This document shows, piece after piece, positions 17,287 through 26,116 of a stretch of 49,535 bases of DNA. The position numbers and the translations under genes are program-made. The DNA is from CAKSUT01 sp045542335 (lineage in GTDB: Bacteria > Bacillota > Clostridia > Oscillospirales > CAG-382). The notes beneath the pieces were generated by a model, which saw only the letters and a program-made list of their open reading frames with translations, did not search any database and was not told the DNA's origin. Positions within the stretch are counted from its first letter, which is position 1, and the number at the start of each line of letters is the position of its first letter. The stretch lies in NCBI GenBank assembly GCA_045542335.1, contig JAZQKV010000108.1:1-49535 (forward strand). Reading direction: 5' to 3'.

Positions 17287-17913
17287 ATGGATTTTCTCTT
17301 GGTTGACAAGGACAAGCTCAAGGTAACCCTCTCGCCGGACGATGTTGAGTCACTTGCATTCACGGACAGCTTTGATGCTTTGGGGAGCGATTCAAAGACA
17401 AGATGTGTTTTCCGTTCAATTCTCGGAAAGGCTCGTGCAAAAACAGGCTTTTGTGCTGACAACTGCAAGCTGTTTGTACAATGCTTTCCGTCTAAGGACG
17501 GCGGTTGCGAGCTTTTTATAACAAAGCTCAATGAAAACGACTCTGAATCCGCCCCCACTCCACCTCAAAAACGAAAGCACACCAAAACGCATTTGCGCAA
17601 ATTCTTATTCCGCACCCCTTCCCTGACTTCGCTCGCCTGCGCCTGCAAATATCTCGAAAGTGGCAGAGGGGCGTTTCTTTCGGGAGTTTATTATGACGAA
17701 TCCTGCGGCTACTGTCTTATTATCACGCTTCCGCCAAGGCACATGGTTTCAAAGGCTTATGGAAATATTCCGGACGAGGCTTTTCTTTCAAGGCTTGGGG
17801 AATTTGGTCAGTTTTCGCTTGCAACGACAGATGCACTTTTATACATAAAGGAGCATTGCAGGGTGCTTTCGGAAAAAGATGCGGTCAAGGTGTTTTCAAA
17901 GCTTTCGGGGTGA
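17287..17913 (+). CDS. MecA-like adaptor protein
   Basis: A 208-aa protein with the two-part layout of MecA adaptors. The N-terminal domain (about 1-78) has KLKVTLSPDDVESLAF and ends CKLFVQCFPSKDGGCELFITK, close to the MecA pattern of a strand, an LSxxDL helix and a PSxDGGxEI strand. A charged linker (about 85-107, with a Lys/His/Arg cluster) separates it from a C-terminal domain (about 110-207). MecA delivers substrates to the ClpC ATPase for ClpP degradation. Overall similarity is moderate and the C-terminal Clp-binding part is divergent. AAAGG/CAGG lies upstream of the ATG. It precedes the uracil-DNA glycosylase on the same strand. Confidence 0.7.
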   Translation: MDFLLVDKDKLKVTLSPDDVESLAFTDSFDALGSDSKTRCVFRSILGKARAKTGFCADNCKLFVQCFPSKDGGCELFITKLNENDSESAPTPPQKRKHTKTHLRKFLFRTPSLTSLACACKYLESGRGAFLSGVYYDESCGYCLIITLPPRHMVSKAYGNIPDEAFLSRLGEFGQFSLATTDALLYIKEHCRVLSEKDAVKVFSKLSG

Positions 17914-17976
17914 CGTTCAAGTGGTAATCTATATAAGTGAAGCGGCTCAAAAATTTACAAAATCCCCCTTTTAAAT

Positions 17977-18074
17977 AGCGCACGGATGTGATACCATTAT
18001 TTTGTGGTATTGTGGGATTGTGATGCAACCTATGGCATGACAATCCACGCAAAAAGATTGTTGAAGGGTGCGCT
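17977..18074 (+). promoter_or_regulatory. Possible structured leader upstream of uracil-DNA glycosylase
   Basis: AGCGCAC (17977-17983) is an exact complement of GTGCGCT (18068-18074), enclosing two hairpins: ATACCA (17991-17996) / TGGTAT (18005-18010), and a longer imperfect stem starting GTGGGATTGTGATGC (18012-18026) / GCATGACAATCCAC (18035-18048). The closing 3' arm abuts the GAAGGG ribosome site of the next gene. It could fold as a three-way junction. No known riboswitch core was recognised. Confidence 0.4.
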
Positions 18075-18079
18075 GAAAA

Positions 18080-18679
18080 ATGACTGACATTATAAACAAC
18101 ACAAACGCTTTTCAAAATTCTCCCGATTGGGAAAAGCTTTATGAAGCTTGCAAGAATTGCACCGCCTGTCCCCTTTATGAAACAAAAACAAACACGGTTT
18201 TCGGCAAGGGAAACATAAATGCAGATGTGCTTTTTGTGGGAGAAGCTCCGGGTGAAAAGGAGGATCTTCTCGGAAAACCTTTTGTGGGTGCTTCGGGAAA
18301 GCTTCTTGACAAATATTTTGAGGCGGTTGACCTTTCTCTTGATAATATATATGTGGCAAATATTTTAAAATGCCGTCCTCCAAAGAATCGCGACCCACGT
18401 CCCGAAGAAGAAGATGCCTGCATAGGCTATCTTCGCACGCAGTTCAGGCTTATTGCCCCAAAGATGATTGTTTGTCTCGGAAGAATTGCGGCGATGCGTC
18501 TTATTAAGCCCGATTTCAAAATCACGCAAGAGCATGGCAAGTGGTTCAAAAAGGGAGAGTGTCTTTTTACGGCGGTTTATCATCCGTCGGCACTTCTGCG
18601 TGACCCTCGCAAAAAGGCAGATATGCTTGAGGATTTTGCGGAAATCCGCAGGGTTATTGACAACGGCTTCAATCCGTGA
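18080..18679 (+). CDS. Family 4 uracil-DNA glycosylase (Fe-S)
   Basis: A 199-aa base-excision-repair enzyme that removes uracil from DNA. Family 4 is shown by GEAPGEKED (about 54-62) with the catalytic acidic tail, NILKCRPPKNRDP, and the C-terminal YHPSALLRD. Iron-sulfur ligands are visible as Cys27-x2-Cys30 (in KNCTACPL), Cys98 and Cys114. Length is normal for the short bacterial form. It lies 51 bases before mnmE on the same strand. Confidence 0.93.
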   Translation: MTDIINNTNAFQNSPDWEKLYEACKNCTACPLYETKTNTVFGKGNINADVLFVGEAPGEKEDLLGKPFVGASGKLLDKYFEAVDLSLDNIYVANILKCRPPKNRDPRPEEEDACIGYLRTQFRLIAPKMIVCLGRIAAMRLIKPDFKITQEHGKWFKKGECLFTAVYHPSALLRDPRKKADMLEDFAEIRRVIDNGFNP

Positions 18680-18730
18680 TAGTGTGGTACAAATTAAAGC
18701 AGGAGTTTATTATCTGAAAGGTTAAGGCAT

Positions 18731-20128
18731 ATGTCAGGATATTATTCGCAAACGTGTGCGGCTCTTTCTTCGGCAAAGGGCAAGGCAGGCGTTTCTTTGA
18801 TAAGAGTCAGCGGCGAGGATGCCGTTAAAATATGCGCACAAGTGTTCAAACCCCGTCGGGGAGATCTTTGCGAGGTAGCCGCAAACACGGCTGTTTACGG
18901 TGAGCTTTTCCGTGGCGGCGAAAGATTTGACAACGGAATTGCAACAGTTTTCCGTGCGCCCCATTCTTTCACGGGCGAGGACACGGTTGAGATTTGCTGT
19001 CACGGAAGCGAAGTTGGCGTTTCAATGCTTCTTTCGGCTTTGTTTGAAAACGGAGCACAGCCTGCAGGTGCAGGAGAATTTACAAAGAGGGCATTTCTTA
19101 ACGGCAAGCTTGACCTTACTCAAGCGGAGGCAATCGGAGAGCTTATTGATTCGCAAAGCGAGGCTGCTCTGCGGCTTCTGGCGGCAAAGGCAAGCGGACT
19201 TCTCGGCAAAAAGATTTCGGAAATTACTGCCGGCATCATGACAATTTTAAGCTCGGTTTACGCTTACATTGACTATCCCGACGAGGATATTGCCGACATG
19301 AGCGACGAGCAAATGGCATCGGAAATCGGAAAGCTTATCGATGAAGTCAAAAAGCTTCTTGCAACCTATGACACGGGTAAGGCAATTTCACACGGCGTTG
19401 AATGTGCCATAATAGGTGCGCCGAATGTTGGCAAATCTTCACTTCTCAATATGCTTTGCGGAAACGACAGGGCAATTGTAACGGACATTGCCGGAACAAC
19501 AAGAGATGTTATAACAGAGCGTGTGAAGCTCGGAAACATAACTCTTCTGCTGTCTGACACGGCAGGTATCAGGGAATCGGACAATGTTATTGAGAAAATC
19601 GGCATTGAGCGTTCATTTGAGGCTCTTGAAAATGCGGAGCTTGTGTTTCTTATGTTCGACGGTTCGAGGGATTTCTCCGATTTGGACAGCGAGATAATTG
19701 AGAAAGTGACATCCTGCTGCGAGGGTAAAAACATTGTCACGCTTATCAATAAATCAGACACTTTGTGCGCAAGCACGCAAGCAATTAAAGCTCATCTTAA
19801 AAATGCCGGACTTCCCGAGCCTTGCATAATTAGTGCAGGCAAATGCGAGGGTTTTGACGTTCTTTCGGAGGCGGTGAACAACTTTTATCCTGCCGGTGAT
19901 GACGAAATAAGAGGCGGTCTTATTCTTACAAATGCAAGGCAAAATGCCTCAGTTCTCAAAGCAAAGACTTATCTTGAAAATGCCCTTGAGGCTTTGCGTG
20001 TGCTAACTCCCGACATGGCTTGTGCCGAGCTTGAAGCTGCAGCGGCGGCTTTGGGCGAAACTGACGGCAGAAGTGTCAACGAAGAAATTGTCAGCGAAAT
20101 TTTTGCGCATTTCTGTGTTGGAAAATAA
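18731..20128 (+). CDS. mnmE: tRNA modification GTPase MnmE
   Basis: A 465-aa GTPase that with MnmG modifies the wobble uridine of certain tRNAs. The N-terminal formyl-THF domain includes GEDTVEICCHG and GAGEFTKRAFLNGKLDL. The G domain has G1 GAPNVGKS, G2 AGTTRD, G3 DTAG and G4 NKSD. The C-terminus ends FCVGK, the conserved C(I/L/V)GK catalytic motif. The usual partners mnmG and rsmG are not next to it, so the oriC-type mnmE-mnmG-rsmG neighbourhood is absent here. Its ribosome site is AAGG close to ATG 18731. Confidence 0.97.
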   Translation: MSGYYSQTCAALSSAKGKAGVSLIRVSGEDAVKICAQVFKPRRGDLCEVAANTAVYGELFRGGERFDNGIATVFRAPHSFTGEDTVEICCHGSEVGVSMLLSALFENGAQPAGAGEFTKRAFLNGKLDLTQAEAIGELIDSQSEAALRLLAAKASGLLGKKISEITAGIMTILSSVYAYIDYPDEDIADMSDEQMASEIGKLIDEVKKLLATYDTGKAISHGVECAIIGAPNVGKSSLLNMLCGNDRAIVTDIAGTTRDVITERVKLGNITLLLSDTAGIRESDNVIEKIGIERSFEALENAELVFLMFDGSRDFSDLDSEIIEKVTSCCEGKNIVTLINKSDTLCASTQAIKAHLKNAGLPEPCIISAGKCEGFDVLSEAVNNFYPAGDDEIRGGLILTNARQNASVLKAKTYLENALEALRVLTPDMACAELEAAAAALGETDGRSVNEEIVSEIFAHFCVGK

Positions 20129-20143
20129 AAGGAGAACGGAATA

Positions 20144-21055
20144 ATGACAGACATTCAGAGAATTAAAAATCTTGAAGTACCGGATGGAAAAATCGATGTC
20201 GTACTTGACACAGATGCGTACAACGAGATTGACGATCAGTTTGCAATTTCATATATGCTTCTTTCGGGGGAAAAACTCAACGTAAAAGCTATTTACGCCG
20301 CCCCTTTCTTTAACAACAGGTCTACCTCCCCTGCCGACGGAATGGAAAAAAGCTACGAAGAACTAAAAAGACTCATGGATATTATGAAAAGTGAGGTTGA
20401 AATCTTCAAGGGCTCGGACAGGTATCTTGAGGACGAAAAAACGGCGGTGAGTTCCCCTGCGGCAGAGCATCTTGCAAGGCTTGCAGACGGATATTCTCCG
20501 GAAAAGCCGCTTTATGTTGTGGCAATCGGGGCGATAACAAATGTGGCATCGGCGATACTTTTGAATCCGGCTGTTGCAAATAACACAGTGGTTGTGTGGC
20601 TTGGCGGTCATGCAGTTGATTTTATGCATCAGAGGGAATTCAATCTGTATCAGGATGTTGCGGCGGCAAGAGTTGTGATTTCTTCCGGTGTGCCGTTTGT
20701 TCAGCTTCCATGCATGGGAGTTGTGAGTGCGTTTACGATTTCAAAGCCAGAGCTTGAATATTGGCTTGTGGGCAAAAATCCACTTGCAGATTATCTTGCA
20801 AAATGCGTCATTGACGAAGCTGACGGTTATGCCCTCGGAAAGCCGTGGACAAGAGTTATATGGGACGTTACGGCGGTGGCATGGCTTCTCAACGACAACG
20901 ACAGATTTATGAATTCGAGAATCATCCATGCAAATCTTCCCTCTTACGACAATCATCTCACAATCTGTCCCGATGCTCACCCTATGAGATACGTTTACAA
21001 CATTTGCCGTGATGCCCTCATGGAAGATCTGATAAATAAAATTGCTTCATTTTAA
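20144..21055 (+). CDS. Nucleoside hydrolase family protein
   Basis: A 303-aa protein of the inosine-uridine nucleoside hydrolase fold. The N-terminal calcium-binding motif is DTDAYNEIDDQ, a variant of DTDPGxDD. Later blocks are LYVVAIGAITNVASAIL and VVWLGGHAVDF, with EFNLYQDVAAARVV. It should split ribonucleosides or related N-glycosides. The motif variant puts it in a divergent clade, so the substrate is open. AAGGAG lies eight bases before the ATG, 15 bases after mnmE, so it is likely cotranscribed. It ends at a strong terminator. Confidence 0.85.
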   Translation: MTDIQRIKNLEVPDGKIDVVLDTDAYNEIDDQFAISYMLLSGEKLNVKAIYAAPFFNNRSTSPADGMEKSYEELKRLMDIMKSEVEIFKGSDRYLEDEKTAVSSPAAEHLARLADGYSPEKPLYVVAIGAITNVASAILLNPAVANNTVVVWLGGHAVDFMHQREFNLYQDVAAARVVISSGVPFVQLPCMGVVSAFTISKPELEYWLVGKNPLADYLAKCVIDEADGYALGKPWTRVIWDVTAVAWLLNDNDRFMNSRIIHANLPSYDNHLTICPDAHPMRYVYNICRDALMEDLINKIASF

Positions 21056-21060
21056 AAGAC

Positions 21061-21091
21061 AATTCCCTCTGCTTTTACAGAGGGAATTTTT
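21061..21091. terminator. Terminator after nucleoside hydrolase
   Basis: Perfect 11-bp stem AATTCCCTCTG (21061-21071) / CAGAGGGAATT (21078-21088), then TTT and further T-rich sequence. It can also serve the converging AraC-type gene on the minus strand. Confidence 0.9.
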
Positions 21092-21096
21092 ACATT

Positions 21097-21159
21097 TTTA
21101 TGACGTAAAGGAGTTGTACCGAAGGTATTTTTAAAAAGCCTTAGTGCGACTGTTTCAGA
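21097..21159 (-). pseudogene. Remnant of a second AraC C-terminus
   Basis: On the minus strand the frame reads SETVALRLFKNTFGTTPLRHK, almost the same as the tail of the adjacent regulator (FIRLFKNTFGTTPSRYNKNK). DNA identity over about 45 bases is high, with mostly silent differences. It lies just after the regulator's stop codon and has no ribosome site or upstream domain. It is a leftover of a duplicated or recombined AraC gene. Confidence 0.7.
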
Positions 21160-21163
21160 AGCA

Positions 21164-21961
21164 TTATTTGTTTTTGTTGTAGCGTGATGGAGTTGTGCCG
21201 AAAGTGTTCTTAAAAAGTCTTATAAAATTGTTTATGTCGGAAAAACCGCTTTTTTCGCACACCTCGGACACGCTCATTCCGGTTGCTGAAATGAGTTTAA
21301 TGGCGTTTGCAAGGCGCACGCCTGTGAGGTATGCTTTAGGACTTTTTCCCGAAAACTCTTTAAAGGCATGGGAGAAATAGTATTTATCCATAAAGCTCAT
21401 TTTTGCGAGTTCCTCGATGCGAATATCCTCGGCAAAATTCTTTTCCATATACCTTTGGGCGGCAAGCACAGCACTATGGGTCTTTCCAAGCTCTGTGGGA
21501 AAATTGCGGTTGTGATTTCTGTAAAGGCTTATCATTATCTGACGAAGATACATCACCGCAAGCTCATCGGAAAAGGCATCCGGGTTTTGCTTTTCGGCAT
21601 ACATTCTCTCGAAAAGGCTGTGTATGTCGGTGTGTGACATATCAAGGCAATGGCAAAAGCCCTCGGTGCGTTGCTTGAACATGGCGCAAAGGCGGTCATC
21701 TGAAAGAGCATTGTTGAGGGCAAGGGGACTGACGGTTATTATATATCTTTCATAAGGCTTGCGGATTATATGGGTGGCGTGATTTTCAAGGTTGCATATA
21801 AGGACAACATCGCCTTTTTTGGCAAGATAGCTCTTTCCGTTGACGGTTGTTTCACATTCGCCGTCGGAAATATAAATTATTTCATGGTCATAATGATAAT
21901 GCACATTGTATTCGGTTGTGTGTTGCTTATAAACAATGTCTATTCCCGGAGATTTGTCCAT
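21164..21961 (-). CDS. AraC family transcriptional regulator
   Basis: A 265-aa regulator with an N-terminal cupin-like sensor (residues 1-150: HYHYDHEIIYISDGE, then GDVVLICNLENHATH) and a C-terminal double helix-turn-helix (about 165-262: LAKMSFMDKYYFSHAFKEFSGKSPKAYL and SDINNFIRLFKNTFGTTPSRY). The cupin half suggests sugar or sugar-derivative sensing. It diverges from the 22.1-28.8 kb operon with 139 bases between starts and probably controls it. GGGGTG precedes ATG 21961. A partial copy of its own last 20 codons follows the stop. Confidence 0.92.
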   Translation of the reverse strand: MDKSPGIDIVYKQHTTEYNVHYHYDHEIIYISDGECETTVNGKSYLAKKGDVVLICNLENHATHIIRKPYERYIITVSPLALNNALSDDRLCAMFKQRTEGFCHCLDMSHTDIHSLFERMYAEKQNPDAFSDELAVMYLRQIMISLYRNHNRNFPTELGKTHSAVLAAQRYMEKNFAEDIRIEELAKMSFMDKYYFSHAFKEFSGKSPKAYLTGVRLANAIKLISATGMSVSEVCEKSGFSDINNFIRLFKNTFGTTPSRYNKNK

Positions 21962-22027
21962 TTTTTCACCCCTATCGCAACTTTTACATATTTTTCAGCA
22001 ATTATAAATTAGATTTCCGATTACATT

Positions 22028-22078
22028 TGTGTTATTATAGGTATAGTAATATTAAGTATAACACACAATTGTAAACAA
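22028..22078. promoter_or_regulatory. Operator-like repeats in the AraC/catabolic-operon intergenic region
   Basis: Inverted pair TGTGTTAT (22028-22035) / ATAACACA (22058-22065) flanks an AT-rich core. A weak plus-strand promoter can be drawn: TTGTGT (22027-22032), 17 bases, TATTAA (22050-22055). TTGTAAACAA (22069-22078) follows, a 10-mer that recurs at 49054-49063 upstream of the other sugar operon. These are plausible binding sites for the AraC protein or a global regulator, not proven. Confidence 0.4.
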
Positions 22079-22100
22079 TGAAAGGGTAAAACAAAAAAAT

Positions 22101-23402
22101 ATGAAAAAGTTTCAAGCGCAGATATGCGAAAAGAGTTTCAACATTCCCTATTCGGAAAACCTTGACATTTTAAAAAAGCCTTTGGAAATTTCTGACGGCG
22201 TTTTTTCTTCAAACAGAATTGCAATTCAGCCAATGGAGGGGTGCGACGGAACTTCCGGCGGCGCAATTGACGAGCTTACTCACAGACGCTACATGAGATT
22301 TGCCGCAAGCGGTGCGGGTATAATCTGGTTTGAGGCAACGGCAATAGTAAACGAGGGGCGTGCAAATCCCCGACAGCTTTACATTTGCCGGAAAAATCTT
22401 GACAGCTTCAAAAGGCTTAACGACGAAATCCGGGAGGTTGCCACAAAAACAACGGGTGTCTGCCCCATTATCATAATGCAGGCGACACATTCGGGACGTT
22501 ATTCAAAACCCGAGGGCGTGCCTGCCCCTCTCATTGCATACAACAAGCCGATTTTTGAAAAGTCAGGTGCAATTTCAGCGGACAGGATACTTAGTGACGA
22601 TTATCTTGAAGCACTTGAAGAAACCTATGGAAATGCATCTGCTCTTGCACACGAGGCAGGCTTTGACGGAGTTGACATAAAATGCTGTCACGGCTATCTC
22701 ATGAGCGAGCTTATGGGGGCGCATGTACGCATGGGCAAATATGGCGGAAGTTATGAAAACAGGACCCGACTTTATTTCAACGCTATTGCAAACGCAAAGT
22801 CAGCGGTGAGCGACGGCAAATTCATTGTTACATCACGCTTCAACGTTTATGACGGTTTTGAATATCCTTACGGTTTTGGTGTGGATGCGGAAAACGGTCT
22901 TATGCCTGTTCTTGACGAGCCGCTTCGTGTTGTGAGAACGCTTCACGACAAGTTCGGCATGAAGCTTATTGACATCACGGCAGGAAATCCTTATGTCAAT
23001 CCCCATGTAAACCGTCCTTACAATGCAGGTCCTTATGTGCCGCCGGAAGAGCCTTTGACGGGGGTTGAAAGAATGTGTGCCTGTGTTAAGGCGGTAAAGG
23101 ATGAATGTCCCGACATGGCTGTCATAGGCTCGGCGTTTTCGTATATGTCAGATGAGGGTGCAAACCTTGCGGCAGGCTGTATTGAGGGCGGTGTTTGCGA
23201 CATTGCAGGCTTTGGTCGTCAGGCGTTTGCTTATCCTGAATTCTATATGGACATTTGCAAAAACGGAGCTATGGACAAGTCAAAATGCTGTATTGCCTGC
23301 GGAAAGTGCAGCGAGCTTATGAGGGCGGTAAAGGTGGCAGGCTGCGTTATCCGTGACAAAGAGGTATACATGCCAATTTATAACAGTATTCCCAAAAAAT
23401 AA
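22101..23402 (+). CDS. Old-yellow-enzyme family NADH:flavin oxidoreductase
   Basis: A 433-aa FMN-dependent ene-reductase-type TIM barrel. Visible landmarks are NRIAIQPMEGCDG at strand 1, MQATHSGRYS with the His/Arg substrate contacts, GFDGVDIKCCHGYLMSEL, and the phosphate-binding end CDIAGFGRQAFAYPEF. A C-terminal iron-sulfur site is present as Cys397-x2-Cys400-x2-Cys403-x11-Cys415; in the dienoyl-CoA reductase group the second gap is normally three residues. It stops after the cluster and lacks the FAD/NAD domains of that group, so electrons must come from another protein. It is the first gene of the operon, with GAAAGGG upstream of ATG 22101. Confidence 0.88.
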   Translation: MKKFQAQICEKSFNIPYSENLDILKKPLEISDGVFSSNRIAIQPMEGCDGTSGGAIDELTHRRYMRFAASGAGIIWFEATAIVNEGRANPRQLYICRKNLDSFKRLNDEIREVATKTTGVCPIIIMQATHSGRYSKPEGVPAPLIAYNKPIFEKSGAISADRILSDDYLEALEETYGNASALAHEAGFDGVDIKCCHGYLMSELMGAHVRMGKYGGSYENRTRLYFNAIANAKSAVSDGKFIVTSRFNVYDGFEYPYGFGVDAENGLMPVLDEPLRVVRTLHDKFGMKLIDITAGNPYVNPHVNRPYNAGPYVPPEEPLTGVERMCACVKAVKDECPDMAVIGSAFSYMSDEGANLAAGCIEGGVCDIAGFGRQAFAYPEFYMDICKNGAMDKSKCCIACGKCSELMRAVKVAGCVIRDKEVYMPIYNSIPKK

Positions 23403-23425
23403 AAAGTGAAAAGAGGTATTTTAAA

Positions 23426-25333
23426 ATGCTTGAAATGTATTACAGCAAAGAAGCAATTCTCCCATTTATCAACGATTACAACTTTTTCCGTCCAATTTCG
23501 GACAGAGCTTATTGGGAAAAGATGCGCGAGCCTCTGGAGGGTTTTATCGGAAATGCAAAAGAAACCTACGACAACTATGTTTTCGAGCCCCTTTATGCAA
23601 CGCTTTTCCGTCAGTTTGTGACAGAAAAGAACAGGGACAAATTTGAGGCAAAGTATTTCGACCGCAGACGTGCTCTTATCAGTTACACCTTTGTCGAAGC
23701 AATTGAAAACAAGGGCGAATACATCGAAAGAATCATGAATCTTGTCTGGATGATTCTTGAGGAAGCGACATGGTGTCTTCCGGCTCATGCACACCAAAGG
23801 TCATCTGCCGATTCCCTGCCCGACCCCTATGACCCGATTGTTGACCTTTTTGCCGCAGAAACCGCAACGGCACTTGCCTTTACATACACGGTCATGAAGC
23901 AAAAGCTTGATGAGCTGAGCGTCAACATATGCAAATTCCTTGAAAAAGAAGTTGACAGGCGTGTGCTTTATCCTGCAATGAATGATGACAGCTTCTGGTG
24001 GTCAGGTCTTAATGGCAACAAAAGTGTGAACAACTGGAATACGTGGATAAACTCAAACCTTATTGTTTCGGGTCTTGCTTTTATAAGGGATAAGGAAAAA
24101 AGAGCAGAGCTTGTTGCAAGGGTGCTTCGCTCGGTTGATGTGTATATAAACTGTATGCCGGAGGACGGAGCCTGCGACGAGGGTCCTTCATACTGGACAG
24201 CGGCAGGACTTAATGTTCTTGACATCATCTACTATGTCAAAAATGCGACGGACGGAAAAATCAACTTATACAACAACGCCAAGATAAAGAACATCGCAGA
24301 ATACTTTGTCAAGGCACAGATTTTTGACGGATATGTGACGAATTTTGCCGACTCTCCTGCCAAGGTCAGACTTGCGGCTTCCTGCGGAAAGCTGTACCGT
24401 CATGGAATCGAGCTTGGCTCTGACGAAATGGTTTCCCTTGCGAAAAAGCAACTTGATACAAATTGCACCATAGACCGTGAAACAGGATCAAAAAAGAGTA
24501 TTGTCGGAAAAAGCTTCTTAAATGAATATACAACAAGCTATTTAACGACAAACAAAGTGTTTTTCTTCAATGAATACTTCAATATGTTGGAATATGACAA
24601 ACCTTTTTCTTATGTTACGGACTGTTATCTTGAAAGCATAAACTACATGGTTTCAAGGCAGAGCAAAAGCAGCACGGACGGTCTTTATCTTGCGGCAAAG
24701 GGTGGTCACAACGCCGAAAACCACAACCACAATGACGTTGGAAACTTTATAGTTTACAAGGATGGCGCACCCTTTATTGTCGATGCAGGAAGCCTTGTTT
24801 ACAGTGCACTTACTTTCAACCCCAAAACAAGATACTCCCTGTGGCAAAACTGCAGTAACTACCACAATCTTCCGACAATCGGAGGAATTGACCAGCACGA
24901 AGGTCCCAAGTTCCGTGCAAATGATGTAAAGTATTCTTCCGATGGGACAAGGACGGTTTTCTCGCAGGATTTTGCGGCGGCATATGACAGCGAGGACATA
25001 AAGATGTGGAAGAGAACGCTTGATTTTGACAAACAGGTTGGAAGAATAACCGTCACGGAGGAATTTTGCTTCAAGGGCGAAAAGGATATTGTTCTCAACT
25101 TTATGTCGGCATATCCCGTTGAAGAAAAAGACGGCAAAATCATCATAAAGGCTGAAAACGGTGCCGAGCTTGTAATGGAGCTTGACATTCCCGAGTACGA
25201 GCTTGAAACAGAGGATATTTTCCATCCCGAAGACAACAATTTCATGAAATCCTGGGACGGAAGACTGTACAGATTCATGTTAAAACTCAAGGATAAAACA
25301 GCAGCCGGAAAAATTTCCTACACATTCAGATAA
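23426..25333 (+). CDS. Heparinase II/III-type polysaccharide lyase (cytoplasmic)
   Basis: A 635-aa lyase-like protein with an N-terminal alpha-toroid (about 1-390, with WWSGLNGNKSVNNWNTWINS in its active-site helix pair) and a C-terminal beta-sandwich opening with GGHNAENHNHNDVGNFIVY (about 424-442) and FIVDAG, the heparinase II/III hallmark. Such enzymes cleave uronate-containing chains by beta-elimination, leaving an unsaturated sugar. There is no signal peptide, so it should act on imported oligosaccharides. The substrate (heparin-, alginate- or other uronan-type) cannot be deduced. It lies 23 bases after the ene-reductase-like gene. Confidence 0.85.
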   Translation: MLEMYYSKEAILPFINDYNFFRPISDRAYWEKMREPLEGFIGNAKETYDNYVFEPLYATLFRQFVTEKNRDKFEAKYFDRRRALISYTFVEAIENKGEYIERIMNLVWMILEEATWCLPAHAHQRSSADSLPDPYDPIVDLFAAETATALAFTYTVMKQKLDELSVNICKFLEKEVDRRVLYPAMNDDSFWWSGLNGNKSVNNWNTWINSNLIVSGLAFIRDKEKRAELVARVLRSVDVYINCMPEDGACDEGPSYWTAAGLNVLDIIYYVKNATDGKINLYNNAKIKNIAEYFVKAQIFDGYVTNFADSPAKVRLAASCGKLYRHGIELGSDEMVSLAKKQLDTNCTIDRETGSKKSIVGKSFLNEYTTSYLTTNKVFFFNEYFNMLEYDKPFSYVTDCYLESINYMVSRQSKSSTDGLYLAAKGGHNAENHNHNDVGNFIVYKDGAPFIVDAGSLVYSALTFNPKTRYSLWQNCSNYHNLPTIGGIDQHEGPKFRANDVKYSSDGTRTVFSQDFAAAYDSEDIKMWKRTLDFDKQVGRITVTEEFCFKGEKDIVLNFMSAYPVEEKDGKIIIKAENGAELVMELDIPEYELETEDIFHPEDNNFMKSWDGRLYRFMLKLKDKTAAGKISYTFR

Positions 25334-25345
25334 GGAGAAAAGCTT

Positions 25346-26116
25346 TTGAAAAAGATTATACTTGTAACAGGCTCTGCCAGAGGAATCGGATACAAAATCG
25401 CAGAGCTTCTCGGCACACAGGAAAACGTGCGTGTCATAATGTGCGCGACAAAGCCGGAGCTTGCCGACGAAACAAAGGCACAGCTTGAAAAAGCAGGGTG
25501 CGACTACGAATACATAAAGTGCGACATTTCGGACAAAGGTGATGTTGAGGCACTTTACTCGCATATAAAGTCAGCGTATGGCAGGCTTGACGGACTTGTC
25601 AACAATGCAGGTGTTGCACCTGCGGTGCGAAGCGACATTCTTGAGGTGGGCGAAGAGAGCTTTGACAGGGTGCTCGGAATAAACCTCAAGGGTACATTCT
25701 TTATGTGTCAGAAATTTGCAAATCTCATGATTGACGCTCTTGGGAAGCATGAGGACTACAATCCGAGAATCGTCAATATTTCCTCTTGCTCGGCATACAC
25801 TTCATCAACTATGAGGGGTGAATACTGCATTTCAAAGGCAGGCATTTCAATGGTCACAAAGCTGTTTGCGGACAGACTGGCGGAGTACGGAATCCCTGTT
25901 TTCGAGGTGCGTCCGGGCATTATAAGGACGGACATGACGGAATGTGTGCTTCAGAAGTATCAGAACATGATAGATGCAGGCCTTACGCCGACAAAGCGCA
26001 TGGGAGAAACGGAAGATGTTGCAAAATGCGTGAGGGCACTAATGAGTGGTGACTTTGACTTTTCAACGGGACAGGTCATCAACGCCGACGGAGGTTTCCA
26101 TTTAAGGAGATTATAA
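25346..26116 (+). CDS. Short-chain dehydrogenase/reductase (3-ketoacyl-ACP reductase-like)
   Basis: A 256-aa classical SDR. The cofactor loop is TGSARGIG (about 8-15), NNAG follows near residue 90, and the catalytic Ser and YCISK (Tyr about 160, Lys about 164) are in place. The C-terminus is the usual INADGGFHL. It reduces or oxidises an NAD(P)-linked carbonyl/alcohol. In this operon it may act on the keto-sugar released after lyase cleavage, as SDRs do in uronate pathways. The start is a TTG at 25346 with AAGGAG eight bases upstream; the next Met is too far in. Its stop is directly followed by the next ATG. Confidence 0.88.
   Translation: MKKIILVTGSARGIGYKIAELLGTQENVRVIMCATKPELADETKAQLEKAGCDYEYIKCDISDKGDVEALYSHIKSAYGRLDGLVNNAGVAPAVRSDILEVGEESFDRVLGINLKGTFFMCQKFANLMIDALGKHEDYNPRIVNISSCSAYTSSTMRGEYCISKAGISMVTKLFADRLAEYGIPVFEVRPGIIRTDMTECVLQKYQNMIDAGLTPTKRMGETEDVAKCVRALMSGDFDFSTGQVINADGGFHLRRL

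Noticed and set aside
18731..20128. mnmE as sign of a classical oriC neighbourhood
   Set aside because: mnmG, rsmG, parA, rnpA and rpmH are absent, so mnmE alone does not place the origin here.
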